The position numbers and the translations under genes were made by a program. A DNA stretch of 64,000 nucleotides from Saprospiraceae bacterium. Its GTDB lineage: Bacteria; Bacteroidota; Bacteroidia; Chitinophagales; Saprospiraceae. Positions 45,427 through 55,352 of the stretch are shown here, one piece after another; position 1 is the stretch's first letter; each line of letters opens with the position of its first letter. Where the stretch lies: positions 1 through 64,000 of the forward strand of contig JALHRR010000024.1 of assembly GCA_022841345.1 (NCBI GenBank). The letters run 5' to 3'. The notes below the pieces were generated by a model. It was given only the letters and a program-made list of their open reading frames with translations, searched no databases and was not told where the DNA came from.

Positions 45427-47568
45427 ATGGGAAGAATCCCGATTTCACAGAGTTTTAATTTGCCGGATGGTCGCGAAGTGACTATTGAAACAGGCAAACT
45501 GGCAACCCAGGCCGATGGCTCGGTGGTTGTCAAAATGGGCAACACAATGTTGTTTTGTACAGTGGTTTCCTCAAGAGAAGCCAAAGAAGGTCAGTCATTT
45601 TTTCCACTGAGCGTTGATTATCAGGAAAAATTTGCTGCCGGTGGTAGAATCCCCGGTTCTTTTTTCAGAAGAGAAGCCCGTATTTCTGATTACGAAATAT
45701 TGATTTGCAGATTAGTGGATAGAGCCATTCGCCCTCTTTTCCCTGACGGATATATGAATGAAACGCAGGTGATCATCAACCTGATTTCAGGTGATGTTGA
45801 CACTCCACCGGATGCATTTGCAGCATTGGCAGCATCAGCTGCTATTTCTGTATCTGATATTCCATGGGCTGGTCCTATCTCGGAGGTTAGAGTAGCAAAA
45901 ATCAACGGAGAATTTGTGGTGAATCCATCTACTACTCAACTGGCAGGAGCAGAAATGAATATCATCGTCGGTGCTACGCTCCACGATGTGACAATGGTAG
46001 AGGGTGAAGCTAAAGAATGTTCCGAAGCTGACCTTATTGCTGCCATTAAAATAGGACATGAAGCCGTTAAGGTTCAATGTCAGGCCCAGATTGATCTTGC
46101 CAATAAAGTAGGAGAGAAGGCATTTCCAAAGCGTGAATTGCCTGAGCTTCCATCTGATGATGAAGTTAAAGAACTAGTCAGAACACTTTGTGCTGATGGA
46201 ATCAACAAAACTGCGGCATCTTCACTGGATAAGGCAACCAGAAGAAATCAATTCAAAGAGACCTTCCAGCAAATGAAGGAGCATGTTCTTGCAAATAGAG
46301 GTGAAGAGTTCTGGCAGGAAAAATCAAGTTTCTTCTCAAACTATTTTGACAAACTGAAAAAGGAATTGGTTCGTGAAATGGTGATGGCTACGGAGATTCG
46401 TTTGGATGGCCGTAAGCTGGATGAAGTAAGATCTATCTGGTCTGAAGTTGACTATTTACCCGCAGCTCACGGTTCTGCATTGTTTACAAGAGGTGAGACT
46501 CAGTCTCTGACTTCATTGACATTAGGTTCAAAAACGGATGAGCAATTGATTGATAATGCACTTGAAATGCACCATGAAAAATTGCTTTTACACTATAATT
46601 TCCCCGGGTTTTCAGTAGGAGAGGTGAAGCCTCAGCGTGGACCCGGACGTCGTGAGGTAGGGCATGCAAATTTGGCTGCAAGGTCAATCAAGCAAGTATT
46701 GCCTGAGAAAAATATCTACACCATTCGTTTGGTATCTGATATTTTAGAATCAAATGGTTCTTCTTCTATGGCGACTGTTTGTGCTTCTTCCATGGCTTTG
46801 ATGGATGGAGGGATTCAAACCAGCGGACATATCTCCGGAATTGCAATGGGTTTGATTTCTGACGGAAAGCGACATGCCATTTTGAGTGATATCCTTGGAG
46901 ACGAAGATGCACTGGGCGATATGGACTTTAAAGTTACCGGTACCGTGAACGGCATCTGTGGCTGTCAGATGGACATCAAGGTAGATGGTATGCCATATGA
47001 TCTTTTGGAACGCGCTCTGGAGCAAGCGAGAAGAGGCAGACTGCATATTATCGGCGAAATGGATAAAACAATCAAAGCTGCAAATCCTGAAGTAAAACCT
47101 CATGCTCCACGAATGGTCGAACTGATCATTGATAAGAGCTTCATCGGCGCCGTCATCGGACCGGGTGGAAAAATTATTCAGGAAATGCAGGCTACGACAG
47201 GTACTGTTATCAATATCGAAGAGGTGGACAACAAAGGAATCGTTACGATTTCCAGTTCCAACAAAGATAATATTGATGCTGCAGTACGGAAAATCAGAGC
47301 AATCGCCTTCACTCCCGAAGTGGGTGATGTCTACGAGGCTATTGTAGTTAGTGTTCAGCCTTATGGAGTATTTGTTGAATTCCAGGGTAAGAGTGGATTG
47401 CTTCACGTTTCGGAAATCTCGCATTCCCGCATCGACAATGTAGAAGATGTGTTGAAGGTAGATGATGAAATCAAAGTGAAATTAATCGGTGTTGATCCTA
47501 AAACAGGTAAATTCAGATTATCCAGAAAAGCTTTGATGCCAAGACCGAATGGTCAGCAAAATGATTAA
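45427..47568 (+). CDS. pnp: Polynucleotide phosphorylase
   Basis: 713 aa from ATG 45427 (MGRIPISQSFNLPDGREVTIE); the open frame extends upstream without homology. 3'-5' exoribonuclease that releases nucleoside diphosphates, part of RNA decay. Order: first RNase PH domain (to about 230; GNTMLFCTVVSS, RPLFPDGYMNETQ), alpha-helical linker, second RNase PH domain (about 320-560; LDGRKLDEVRSIWSEVDYLP, VAS-type SSMATVCASS, DILGDEDALGDMDFKVTGT), KH domain (about 560-625; SFIGAVIGPGGKIIQEMQ) and S1 domain (EAIVVSVQPYGVFVEFQ). Complete. Confidence 0.97.
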   Translation: MGRIPISQSFNLPDGREVTIETGKLATQADGSVVVKMGNTMLFCTVVSSREAKEGQSFFPLSVDYQEKFAAGGRIPGSFFRREARISDYEILICRLVDRAIRPLFPDGYMNETQVIINLISGDVDTPPDAFAALAASAAISVSDIPWAGPISEVRVAKINGEFVVNPSTTQLAGAEMNIIVGATLHDVTMVEGEAKECSEADLIAAIKIGHEAVKVQCQAQIDLANKVGEKAFPKRELPELPSDDEVKELVRTLCADGINKTAASSLDKATRRNQFKETFQQMKEHVLANRGEEFWQEKSSFFSNYFDKLKKELVREMVMATEIRLDGRKLDEVRSIWSEVDYLPAAHGSALFTRGETQSLTSLTLGSKTDEQLIDNALEMHHEKLLLHYNFPGFSVGEVKPQRGPGRREVGHANLAARSIKQVLPEKNIYTIRLVSDILESNGSSSMATVCASSMALMDGGIQTSGHISGIAMGLISDGKRHAILSDILGDEDALGDMDFKVTGTVNGICGCQMDIKVDGMPYDLLERALEQARRGRLHIIGEMDKTIKAANPEVKPHAPRMVELIIDKSFIGAVIGPGGKIIQEMQATTGTVINIEEVDNKGIVTISSSNKDNIDAAVRKIRAIAFTPEVGDVYEAIVVSVQPYGVFVEFQGKSGLLHVSEISHSRIDNVEDVLKVDDEIKVKLIGVDPKTGKFRLSRKALMPRPNGQQND

Positions 47569-47966
47569 TACTCAATTGTAGTTTTTGACTACAGTTTTGT
47601 TGAATATAATAATCCCTGTTTCCGTTTGGAGGCAGGGATTTTTTTGTTAGGGTTTTCCTGGTCAAAAGTAGAGGCGATAGAGTGCCCACTAGTTGAAAAC
47701 CTGGAAAAGATTCGACCTGCCCTGCAGTTGCGTTCGACGGTGCTCACTTACTGCGGGGTTCGCTTCCTTGCAAGGTACATTTAGTACCTTTCTGCGTTGC
47801 TCATCCGGGGTGATCGATGTTGAATGCCTTTCGGTGTTGCATAAATTTTTTCCTGGTTAATAAACATACATATTAAAATATCGGGCTTTTGTATTCGTTT
47901 TGAATTTTTATGTATTTTTATGATTGATCCAAAATTGGCATCTTTTTCCATGCTTAATCTATCCTT
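47569..47966. other. 398-base intergenic region
   Basis: It contains the pnp terminator. From about 47680 to 47840 there is a GC-richer stretch with a small GGTAC-ATTTA-GTACC hairpin near 47774-47788. Nothing recognisable otherwise. Confidence 0.5.
47611..47646 (+). terminator. Rho-independent terminator after pnp
   Basis: AATCCCTG (47611-47618) pairs with CAGGGATT (47633-47640), followed by TTTTTG. Confidence 0.75.
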
Positions 47967-48419
47967 ATGAAATTTTCCTTACTCTTCGGTTTGTTGCTGT
48001 TTTTCTCCTGTAAGACAAATAAGGATTTGGGAAGTATTCCCGTTTCCGACAGATCGTCGGAACCAATCGTGCTGAACCTTGATTACGAGGGTGAAATGCT
48101 TCCTGCTATGCAATTGGACAAATTGGCGGAAGCGCAATTAAAAACAGTAGACCCTTCTTTAGTATTTATCATTGATCCCCTGCTCTTAAACTTAGATTAC
48201 AAGGGGGAAGAAATTCCGGCAATGCATTTAGAAAAATTGCCTTTAAAGGGTTTGGAAACTATATTTATACCAAAGCCGGGTGAACCTGCCTCTTTATATA
48301 AGATTATGCCATACGATGGGGAAGAACTTCCCGCTATTCATATAGAAAATTCTACATTGAATAAAATCAGGGGCACAAAAGGAAATGTAACAGTTCCTAA
48401 TAAAGTCATTGATAAGTAA
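47967..48419 (+). CDS. Small lipoprotein with three internal repeats
   Basis: 150 aa. Signal peptide with lipobox (LLFFSC). It has three copies of a roughly 40-residue unit, each with a core such as LDYEGEMLPAMQLDKL, LDYKGEEIPAMHLEKL and MPYDGEELPAIHIENS. The D-Y-x-G-E-x-x-P-A core is regular, and the spacers between cores are hydrophobic/proline-bearing. No known family recognised. It is likely anchored in a membrane facing the periplasm or surface. It ends 66 bases before the next secreted-protein gene. Confidence 0.6.
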   Translation: MKFSLLFGLLLFFSCKTNKDLGSIPVSDRSSEPIVLNLDYEGEMLPAMQLDKLAEAQLKTVDPSLVFIIDPLLLNLDYKGEEIPAMHLEKLPLKGLETIFIPKPGEPASLYKIMPYDGEELPAIHIENSTLNKIRGTKGNVTVPNKVIDK

Positions 48420-48485
48420 CCAGGAGGTTAGCTTAGTTTTTGCATATTGATTTAGATGTTTTTGTAAATTCTAAAATTGTAATAC

Positions 48486-49445
48486 ATGAAAGCACTACTT
48501 TCTGCAGCAATGGCATTGATATGTCTCTATGCATGGGCTCAGCCAAACACATTTACATCACTTTCAGAGATGGGAATTAAGGGCAAAGTGAAGACTATTA
48601 CCCATGAAAAGTATGAATCATTTAAAAATAAAGAGTTGAATGAGGTAGTAATTGGCAGAGTACCTGCATTGAATAACTTTAGCATTCAATTTTTCAATCC
48701 CGATGGTTTGATTGAAAAACAGGAAACATATGCTGCTGATCAATTTACAGAGAAGAAAGTACTTAATCATCTGGATAAATATGAATACGAAAATGGGAGA
48801 TTAGTTTACCAATTGAATGGAGATGTTCATGGTCAGAGAATGTGCCCTGGGTATTTGGGAATTGAATATAAATACATATATGAGAGTGATTCAGTAATGC
48901 TGGTTTTGTGCCCCGATCCACATTACTTCCACGCAAGGTATACTTATTCAAAAAATGAACACACCTTTGAACGTCTGTATTCAGATATGAAAGTACACAG
49001 TACTCAGAAAACCAGATTTGATGTATATGGGAGGAAATTATTATTCACTGAACTTTCTTCAGAGGGCAACCCCACAAGCCTTACTCAATGGTTTTATGCT
49101 ACTGAGAATGATCCAAACCCGGCGTGTTTAATAAAAACTGATGTGAAAACCCCATCCAATACTATCTGTCAATATCAGTACAACCCCCTAAATCAGCTTA
49201 TATCAGGGATATGCAGGGAGCATTCAGGTAAGGCGGAAAAAACCTATTCTTATCAGTATGAGTACAATGAGCAAGGTGATCTTATATCAGAAAGTTATCA
49301 GGAAAATCCGGGAAATCATAACAGAACTAAAGCTTATCAATTTAAGTACGACCACCATGGTAACTGGGTCGAGAAAAAATTCTTTGGCAGCTCCGGCCAA
49401 ACCGGGAATATTCACCGCAGAATAATTACTTATTGGGATAAGTGA
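48486..49445 (+). CDS. Secreted YD-like repeat protein, function unknown
   Basis: 319 aa. A signal peptide (LSAAMALICLYAWAQ) is followed by a strand-rich protein with several Tyr-x-Tyr/Asp-x-x-G units: KYEYENGRLVYQLNG, YQYNPLNQLISGI, YEYNEQGDLISESY, FKYDHHGNWVEKKF. These resemble YD repeats of RHS proteins but are fewer and lack the toxin end. Bacteroidota carry many such exported proteins of unknown role. The stop is 3 bases from the convergent DUF4143 gene's stop. Confidence 0.6.
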   Translation: MKALLSAAMALICLYAWAQPNTFTSLSEMGIKGKVKTITHEKYESFKNKELNEVVIGRVPALNNFSIQFFNPDGLIEKQETYAADQFTEKKVLNHLDKYEYENGRLVYQLNGDVHGQRMCPGYLGIEYKYIYESDSVMLVLCPDPHYFHARYTYSKNEHTFERLYSDMKVHSTQKTRFDVYGRKLLFTELSSEGNPTSLTQWFYATENDPNPACLIKTDVKTPSNTICQYQYNPLNQLISGICREHSGKAEKTYSYQYEYNEQGDLISESYQENPGNHNRTKAYQFKYDHHGNWVEKKFFGSSGQTGNIHRRIITYWDK

Positions 49446-49448
49446 TGA

Positions 49449-50633
49449 TTACTTCTTTGTGTTTTCAATTGTACCAAGATGCAAAGAAATGAAATCACTT
49501 AAACTGCAGACTGTAGCCCCTTTAAAAACATAAGATTCGGACTGTGGTGTGATGATGAAATTCTTTTCGGTTTTAAGATCTTCAATCCCGATATAATATC
49601 CCTTAGTTGGAGCAGGAATATTGCTGAATTTAATTTCAATAGATGAAATCGGATGACTTCCTTTTACAATCACAAGGTCAATTTCTGTTCCGGAGTGTGT
49701 ACGGTAATAGTAGAGTTGATAGCTTGAAGGCAAATGATACATGATTTGTTCGATAACATACCCCTCCCAGGAAGCACCGATATGAGGATGCAAAGTCAAC
49801 TGATCGAAGTTTTGGATATTCATCAAAGCATGGAGGATTCCGGGATCTTTAATGTAAACTTTGGGTGATTTGACAAGTCGCTTTCCGACATTTGTGTACC
49901 ATGGCTGTAACTTGTAAATCAAAAAGGCACCCTCAAGATAATCCATATAACGGGTAATGACCGGAGCTGTAACGCCTATGGACCTTGACAAATCCTGAAC
50001 ATTCACAATATTACTATGGTTATGGCCGAGCATATACCAAAGTCTTCTGCTTATAGCAGGATTAAGGTTAATTCCAAACAGAGTGCTTAAATCAACCTGA
50101 ATATACGTGCGAATGTAACTATTCATCCAGTCAACAAATTCTTCATTGGTTGGGGCAAGTAATGCACGGGGAAATCCCCCTCTGAACCATTGATGTTTCC
50201 AGTCAAATAAGGAACTTATTTCTGATAATTTCAATGGAGGCAGATCTAAATAACTTACCCTGCCGGCCAAACTTTCAGAAACACCATGTACCAAATGCGG
50301 GGTTGCGGAACCAAGTAATATAAATCTGCCATTAGTCCGATCCCGGTCAATAACACTTCTAAGCCTGGAGTATAGTAAAGGCATAGCTTGAATTTCATCA
50401 ATAATGACCAACTTCTCTTTATGTAACTGCAGGAATGTTTCCGGGTCTTCACTTAGCCGGGAAAAATCCTGGCCACTTTCCATATCCAGATATAAATAAT
50501 TTTGTGTAAGCGATTTGGCTGCCTGAAGGGCAAATGTGGTTTTACCCACCTGCCTTGGCCCAAGTATAACTACTGCAGGGGATATTTTTAGCTTCTTTTG
50601 GAGTAAAGATATATCTGATCTTAATAATTCCAT
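49449..50633 (-). CDS. AAA-type ATPase with DUF4143 C-terminal domain
   Basis: 394 aa, cytoplasmic. Walker A GPRQVGKTT (about residues 25-33), Walker B LVIIDEIQAMP, sensor-like FILLGSATP, then the DUF4143 part including GAFLIYKLQPWYTNVGKRL, SPKVYIKDPGILHAL, the WEGYVIEQIMYHL segment and YYYRTHSGTEIDLVI (PD-(D/E)xK-like end). The family is widespread and often flanked by mobile genes; function unclear, possibly nuclease-linked or regulatory. Two 37-bp palindromes lie directly upstream. Confidence 0.87.
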   Translation of the reverse strand: MELLRSDISLLQKKLKISPAVVILGPRQVGKTTFALQAAKSLTQNYLYLDMESGQDFSRLSEDPETFLQLHKEKLVIIDEIQAMPLLYSRLRSVIDRDRTNGRFILLGSATPHLVHGVSESLAGRVSYLDLPPLKLSEISSLFDWKHQWFRGGFPRALLAPTNEEFVDWMNSYIRTYIQVDLSTLFGINLNPAISRRLWYMLGHNHSNIVNVQDLSRSIGVTAPVITRYMDYLEGAFLIYKLQPWYTNVGKRLVKSPKVYIKDPGILHALMNIQNFDQLTLHPHIGASWEGYVIEQIMYHLPSSYQLYYYRTHSGTEIDLVIVKGSHPISSIEIKFSNIPAPTKGYYIGIEDLKTEKNFIITPQSESYVFKGATVCSLSDFISLHLGTIENTKK

Positions 50634-50653
50634 ATTCCAAAGATAGCAATTAA

Positions 50654-50690
50654 CCTTGAAATCCTATAGTATAACTATAGATTTTCAAGG
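50654..50690. promoter_or_regulatory. 37-bp palindrome, copy 1, upstream of the DUF4143 gene
   Basis: CCTTGAAA...TTTCAAGG with inner CTATAGT/ACTATAG. It starts 21 bases before the gene's ATG. A second copy starts 52 bp away, about five helical turns. Confidence 0.65.
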
Positions 50691-50705
50691 ATGAAGCTAA
50701 TTTTA

Positions 50706-50742
50706 CCTTGAAAACCTATAGTGCAACTATAGATTTTCAAGG
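50706..50742. promoter_or_regulatory. 37-bp palindrome, copy 2
   Basis: Same arms as copy 1, differing mainly at the centre (GTGCAACTATAG against GTATAACTATAG). Candidate operator for autoregulation of the DUF4143 gene, or hairpins between it and the OmpA gene. Confidence 0.65.
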
Positions 50743-50778
50743 TTGAAAAGGATGGGTTCTGTATAAATTATTGCCTTC

Positions 50779-51897
50779 TCAATACCTCACGATGATCTCT
50801 ACCTTGCGGTCTTTGGCTTTGATTTCTTTGGAATTACTGTTGGAATTGGCTTGACTTTTTCCAAATGATTGAATGGTGATGATTTTTTCAGGGATACCCT
50901 TTTGCTTCAGATATTCCCCTATGCTCTCAGCTCTATGGCGCGAGAGTTCAAGGTTTGAAGATTCCGGGCCCATATAATCAGTATGTCCGTTTAGTTCTAT
51001 GATTCGTATTGTATCGGGCAACAATGTGACAAACTGATCCAATTTTGCCACTTCAATTTCGCTTAGTTTTGATGAATTAGAGTCGAAAAAAATGATCAGA
51101 GAATTGTGTTTTGATTTCGATTCAGTGTTTTCATTTAATGCAGAATGATTGGGTTGCAAGCCAATGTAAATATCGTCCAATCTGTAACCCAATGACTTCC
51201 TGTCTCTAAACATTTCTACCCCCCATTCCAAAAAAGGCTGATGATTACCCACTACGGCATATTTATAATCTCTGTCCGGTGTAAAAGTTTGCCGGAAGAG
51301 ATGATAGTGATTATGGGGGTCTTCTGGCACAGGGTTTTCGTCTGTTGTATTATTTAATATTTCACTAAACTCTATTTTTTTTAGCCATATATGTGGTTTG
51401 TATTTGATTTTCCCATTCTTCAGCAATTCCAGATTAACGGAATCCCTGAAATCTGTATTGGTAAACCACACTCCCAATTGCCCTTTTATAAATACAGTAT
51501 CGATGAGCCTGTTAATAAAGACTTTATGATATATTTCAAAATGATAAACTGAGTCCTTTCTTAATGGTTGAATTAATTCTGCCTGGTATAAATTTGGAGT
51601 ATGTGGGAATGTATTGATGAAGTAACTGTCTCCGGTATGTGGATTCCAGTTGTTGTCATATCTCCCGTTGAAGGTATCTCTGGATTGGTAGATGGAGAAT
51701 TTAGGTAAACCCAGTCCATTGCCCCAGTCACCAAAAGGAAGAAGACGTGCCCAATGCTCGTAATTGTAATAATACTTTTTTTCTTTTTGAGTAACTGTCA
51801 CTTCTTCAAAGCCCGGGTCAGGAAAAAGGTTTTGGCATTTACCTTTAAAGCTTAATAGCAGCAACATGATGAGTATGATAAAGTATTTCCCCGGCAT
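50779..51897 (-). CDS. OmpA family outer-membrane/peptidoglycan-linking protein
   Basis: 372 aa. Signal peptide to GKCQ. An N-terminal domain of about 240 residues, opening NLFPDPGFEE (a carbohydrate-binding-like jelly roll found in many Bacteroidota exported proteins), precedes a C-terminal OmpA-like domain. That domain carries IIFFDSNSSKLSEIEVAKLD, ELNGHTDYMGPESSNLELSR and RAESIGEYLKQKGI, which binds peptidoglycan. The usual beta-barrel is absent. It is probably a cell-wall-anchored exported protein. It is transcribed toward the DUF4143 gene. Confidence 0.85.
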   Translation of the reverse strand: MPGKYFIILIMLLLLSFKGKCQNLFPDPGFEEVTVTQKEKKYYYNYEHWARLLPFGDWGNGLGLPKFSIYQSRDTFNGRYDNNWNPHTGDSYFINTFPHTPNLYQAELIQPLRKDSVYHFEIYHKVFINRLIDTVFIKGQLGVWFTNTDFRDSVNLELLKNGKIKYKPHIWLKKIEFSEILNNTTDENPVPEDPHNHYHLFRQTFTPDRDYKYAVVGNHQPFLEWGVEMFRDRKSLGYRLDDIYIGLQPNHSALNENTESKSKHNSLIIFFDSNSSKLSEIEVAKLDQFVTLLPDTIRIIELNGHTDYMGPESSNLELSRHRAESIGEYLKQKGIPEKIITIQSFGKSQANSNSNSKEIKAKDRKVEIIVRY

Positions 51898-52177
51898 AAA
51901 TTTAACTGTTATAAAACCTTTAATATTTGCATTTTACTCAAATCATTGAAAAAATCAACTCCATAATATTATTAAAGCAGAGCAATCTTAAGTCTTTATT
52001 GCCTAAATTTTCATTTTGCATTAATATTTAACATTTATTCTAAAAATACTGAGTAAATTAGTTTCCTTTATGGGGATTCTGGTCTAGTAGAGCAGGCAGC
52101 ATTTTAAGTTATATCTCGTTTACACTGACAATGGATAATGTAGCAAGTTCATGTTTTAAGAATAATAATTGCCTTGT

Positions 52178-55100
52178 ATGAAATTTCTATACTTGATCAT
52201 CAATCTTTTAAGCTTCGTTTTCATTTCTAATGCCCAAATTCAATGGGTTCACACCAATGGGCCGGAAGGGGGACATAGCTCTAAGGTTTACTCTAATAAA
52301 GATTTTGCATTTTTTTCTGATGCATATTTTTTATACAGAACAGCTGATGGAATTAATTGGGAGAAATTTTCACAAGGTAATTTATGGCCTATGGCAGTTA
52401 ATGATCAAAAATTAGCCTCTTTTCAGGGATATGGTTACAATTATGGTCCGCCGGATGATATTCAATTTATGGTGAGTTATGATAATGGCATGTCTTGGCA
52501 GACAGGAAATCTTGCACCCACTGATCGAGGAACTCTGTATCCAGTCATGGTTTGCTCCCATGGCATCTATGGCGGAGCAGGTAACATTATGTATAAAACT
52601 GTAGATGATGGGTTAACTTGGGAACCAATACCTCATGTCTCAATCAATGGAAATGATTTGCAATCATATGATGATAATATCTTTTGCCAAAATGGAAGCA
52701 ATTTATACATGTTCGATCCAAATAATAATGACTGGATTGTTATGAATAGTCCCTTTCAATCCTCAGACAGATTAAAAGGTGCATTTGTTGATGGGCAAAA
52801 TATCATTCTTACTACTGATTCGAAAGTATTTACAACATTAGATAATGGATCTACCTGGAAAAGTACTTCACTAGGCAGTCTATCCAATGACAGGAAGATT
52901 GTGGAGCATAATGGTCGTATTTATACACTTTCAAGCAATCGGCGCTTAGCATATTCTGATGATAGAGGAGTAACATGGATTTTCAAAAATCTTCCGGTAG
53001 AAAGTGTAAGTGATATTTGTTTGCTAGAAAACGAACTATTATTACCTGTTTGGCAGAAAGGAGTTTTTCGTTTAAACCTGGAAACCTTTACTGGAGCATT
53101 TTCAAATTCCGGTTTGCATTCTTCTGTTATTTTTAATTTGTCAGGACATGGAAATTCTTTGTGGGCGGGAAGTGCTAGCGGATTGTTTAGATATGGACTC
53201 TTGGATGAAAAGTGGCATAGCACTCCTGTGCCTTTCCCTAAAATTGGATACCGTCAATTGTCTGTAAGCAGAGACGGCTTTGTTGCTTGTCAGGATTTAT
53301 ATAATGATAGCATATATGTTACAAAAGATATTGGACAAACTTGGGATACAATTAACTTGCGTGCCGATATTTGGTACTATGAAAGCCTACGATGGATTGA
53401 TGATAAGCTAATTATAAATACAGATTTTGGTCCATATGTTTGGCATGACAACTTGCTTGAACAAATAAATTTACCTTATCAAACAGTTTATTGCAATGGA
53501 AAATATTATGGAGCTGTCGGGTCAGGGCTAGTCACTTCTTCTGATTCAGGAATAACATGGACGGAGGTGACTTCCAACCTTCAGCGTTTCGGAAATTTAA
53601 TTAGTTCAGGTGACAGACTATTTTCGTACTCAAATCCAGATTACCTACTTTATTCTTCAGTTGATGGGGAATTTTGGGAATACTCCGGTGAGGGGATACC
53701 GTCTTCATTGCTGTCTGATTATTTTCCGTTTTATGACCCCCCAATCAAAGTTTGGAGCGTTGAAAATAAATATTTTGCAGATTTTGGAGGAAATGGATTT
53801 TATGTATCTCTGGATACTAGCAAAACATGGCTACCGATAGAAAAATCAGGAGGTATTTACGAATATTTGAACGGATCATTTTATAGAGGATATTTTGGAG
53901 GTGGTGTGTTTCGCACAGGAATTCCAAACCAATACGGTTCTATTGTCAGAGGACAGGCCTTCAACGATGTCAATAATAATGGAATAAAAGATATTGATGA
54001 ATCCGGCATCCCTGACATCAGAGTAAGTGTTTTGGAACCTTCAGCTATTTATCCATTCTGGTTTACATCAACGGATGAAGATGGCCTTTATGTAGTCAGT
54101 GTCACACATGGGTCAGAAGATACTATTCGGCTCGATATAACATCCAATTATGCAATCATTTCGCCTGAGTATCATCTTGTAATTGATCCGGATGAACCAT
54201 ATGATTTTGCTGTTCATTTTGAACCAGACATCACTGATTTTGCATTAAATGGTTCTTTTGTTCACAGACCACGACCCGGTTTTGATTTGAATATTAATGT
54301 AACCTGTAAGAATGTGGGCACAATCTCAGGTGATGCCAGCGTTTGCCTTAAACTAGATCCAGATTTTGAGTTTATTCAAGCTACTCCTTCACCAAGTTCG
54401 GTGTATCCGGATAGTTTGGTGTGGAACTTACCTTCCATTCCGATGTTTGCGCAAACCAGGATTCAAATTCAGGGGAAATTGAAAGTGGATGCAATGCTGG
54501 GTGACGAATTGAGAATGGAGGCAAAAGTAACCACACTATTAACTGATTCTGATATCTCCAATAATGTATTAATACTTTCAGATACAATTGTGGGTTCATT
54601 TGATCCAAATGAAAAGAGAGTCTCTCCGCAAGCTGGCTTAACAAGAGAAGAAATTGCTGAAGGTAAAGAACTGGAGTACACCATTCATTTTCAAAATACC
54701 GGGACTTATTTGGCTGAAAAGGTCATTCTCTCTGATCAGTTAGACACTACGCTCAATTGGTCAAGCTTCAGATATATTGATGCGAGCCACCCTGTCACCA
54801 AATGGGAACTCAAGCCCGGAGGATTACTGAGAGTGGAATTTGATCAGATCAATTTGCCGGATAGTATATCCAATGAACCGGAAAGTCATGGATATTTTTC
54901 TTTTGCCATCCGGCGAAATGCACATGGTGGTCCCTTCACCAATTGCTTAAATTCTGCAGCTATCTTTTTTGATTTTAACCATCCCATTATCACAAACACG
55001 ACAGTATCCAGAGTTATTAATCCGGTTGTTGTATCCGTCGATGAAGCTACTTTCTACTCGAAGGACAAAAACAAATTACTGTTTATGCCCAATCCAAGCG

Positions 55101-55315
55101 GAATGAATTGTATGATCAGCACGAATCAATTATTGAAAGGAAATGGTAACATAAATATATATCACAGTAACGGTGTCTTTGTCAGACAAATACAAACCCA
55201 CTCCCTGGAATCAGATTTTCAGCTGGATACTTCTGACTTGCCAAATGGAATGTACATTATCACAGCAAATGGGAAAGAAGGAAGCTTGAGTGGTAAGCTG
55301 ATAGTACTGAAATAG
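52178..55315 (+). CDS. Large secreted BNR/YCF48-like propeller protein with T9SS tail
   Basis: 1045 aa from ATG 52178 (MKFLYLIINL), preferred over TTG 52169. The signal peptide ends SNAQ. About residues 30-600 form repeated sialidase-type blades (TSSDSGITWTEV, YSDDRGVTWIFKN, VSYDNGMSWQTGN, TKDIGQTWDTIN). Next is an SdrD-B-like segment (GQAFNDVNNNGIKDIDESGI), then a domain shared by many Bacteroidota surface proteins (SFDPNEKRVSPQAG, then GKELEYTIHFQNTGTYLAEK; DUF11/DUF7619-like), and a T9SS tail (LFMPNPSGMNCMIS to GKLIVLK). Probably a surface protein with carbohydrate or adhesion role. Confidence 0.8.
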   Translation: MKFLYLIINLLSFVFISNAQIQWVHTNGPEGGHSSKVYSNKDFAFFSDAYFLYRTADGINWEKFSQGNLWPMAVNDQKLASFQGYGYNYGPPDDIQFMVSYDNGMSWQTGNLAPTDRGTLYPVMVCSHGIYGGAGNIMYKTVDDGLTWEPIPHVSINGNDLQSYDDNIFCQNGSNLYMFDPNNNDWIVMNSPFQSSDRLKGAFVDGQNIILTTDSKVFTTLDNGSTWKSTSLGSLSNDRKIVEHNGRIYTLSSNRRLAYSDDRGVTWIFKNLPVESVSDICLLENELLLPVWQKGVFRLNLETFTGAFSNSGLHSSVIFNLSGHGNSLWAGSASGLFRYGLLDEKWHSTPVPFPKIGYRQLSVSRDGFVACQDLYNDSIYVTKDIGQTWDTINLRADIWYYESLRWIDDKLIINTDFGPYVWHDNLLEQINLPYQTVYCNGKYYGAVGSGLVTSSDSGITWTEVTSNLQRFGNLISSGDRLFSYSNPDYLLYSSVDGEFWEYSGEGIPSSLLSDYFPFYDPPIKVWSVENKYFADFGGNGFYVSLDTSKTWLPIEKSGGIYEYLNGSFYRGYFGGGVFRTGIPNQYGSIVRGQAFNDVNNNGIKDIDESGIPDIRVSVLEPSAIYPFWFTSTDEDGLYVVSVTHGSEDTIRLDITSNYAIISPEYHLVIDPDEPYDFAVHFEPDITDFALNGSFVHRPRPGFDLNINVTCKNVGTISGDASVCLKLDPDFEFIQATPSPSSVYPDSLVWNLPSIPMFAQTRIQIQGKLKVDAMLGDELRMEAKVTTLLTDSDISNNVLILSDTIVGSFDPNEKRVSPQAGLTREEIAEGKELEYTIHFQNTGTYLAEKVILSDQLDTTLNWSSFRYIDASHPVTKWELKPGGLLRVEFDQINLPDSISNEPESHGYFSFAIRRNAHGGPFTNCLNSAAIFFDFNHPIITNTTVSRVINPVVVSVDEATFYSKDKNKLLFMPNPSGMNCMISTNQLLKGNGNINIYHSNGVFVRQIQTHSLESDFQLDTSDLPNGMYIITANGKEGSLSGKLIVLK

Positions 55316-55352
55316 GTCAATGAAAATTATCATAATTTTAATATAATCCTTC

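Noticed and set aside
46750-47424. 224-aa minus-strand open frame inside pnp
   Set aside because: Lies fully within a highly conserved gene on the other strand; a shadow frame.
47680-47840. GC-richer patch suspected to be a structural RNA
   Set aside because: Only one small hairpin could be traced and no tRNA or known riboswitch landmarks were found.
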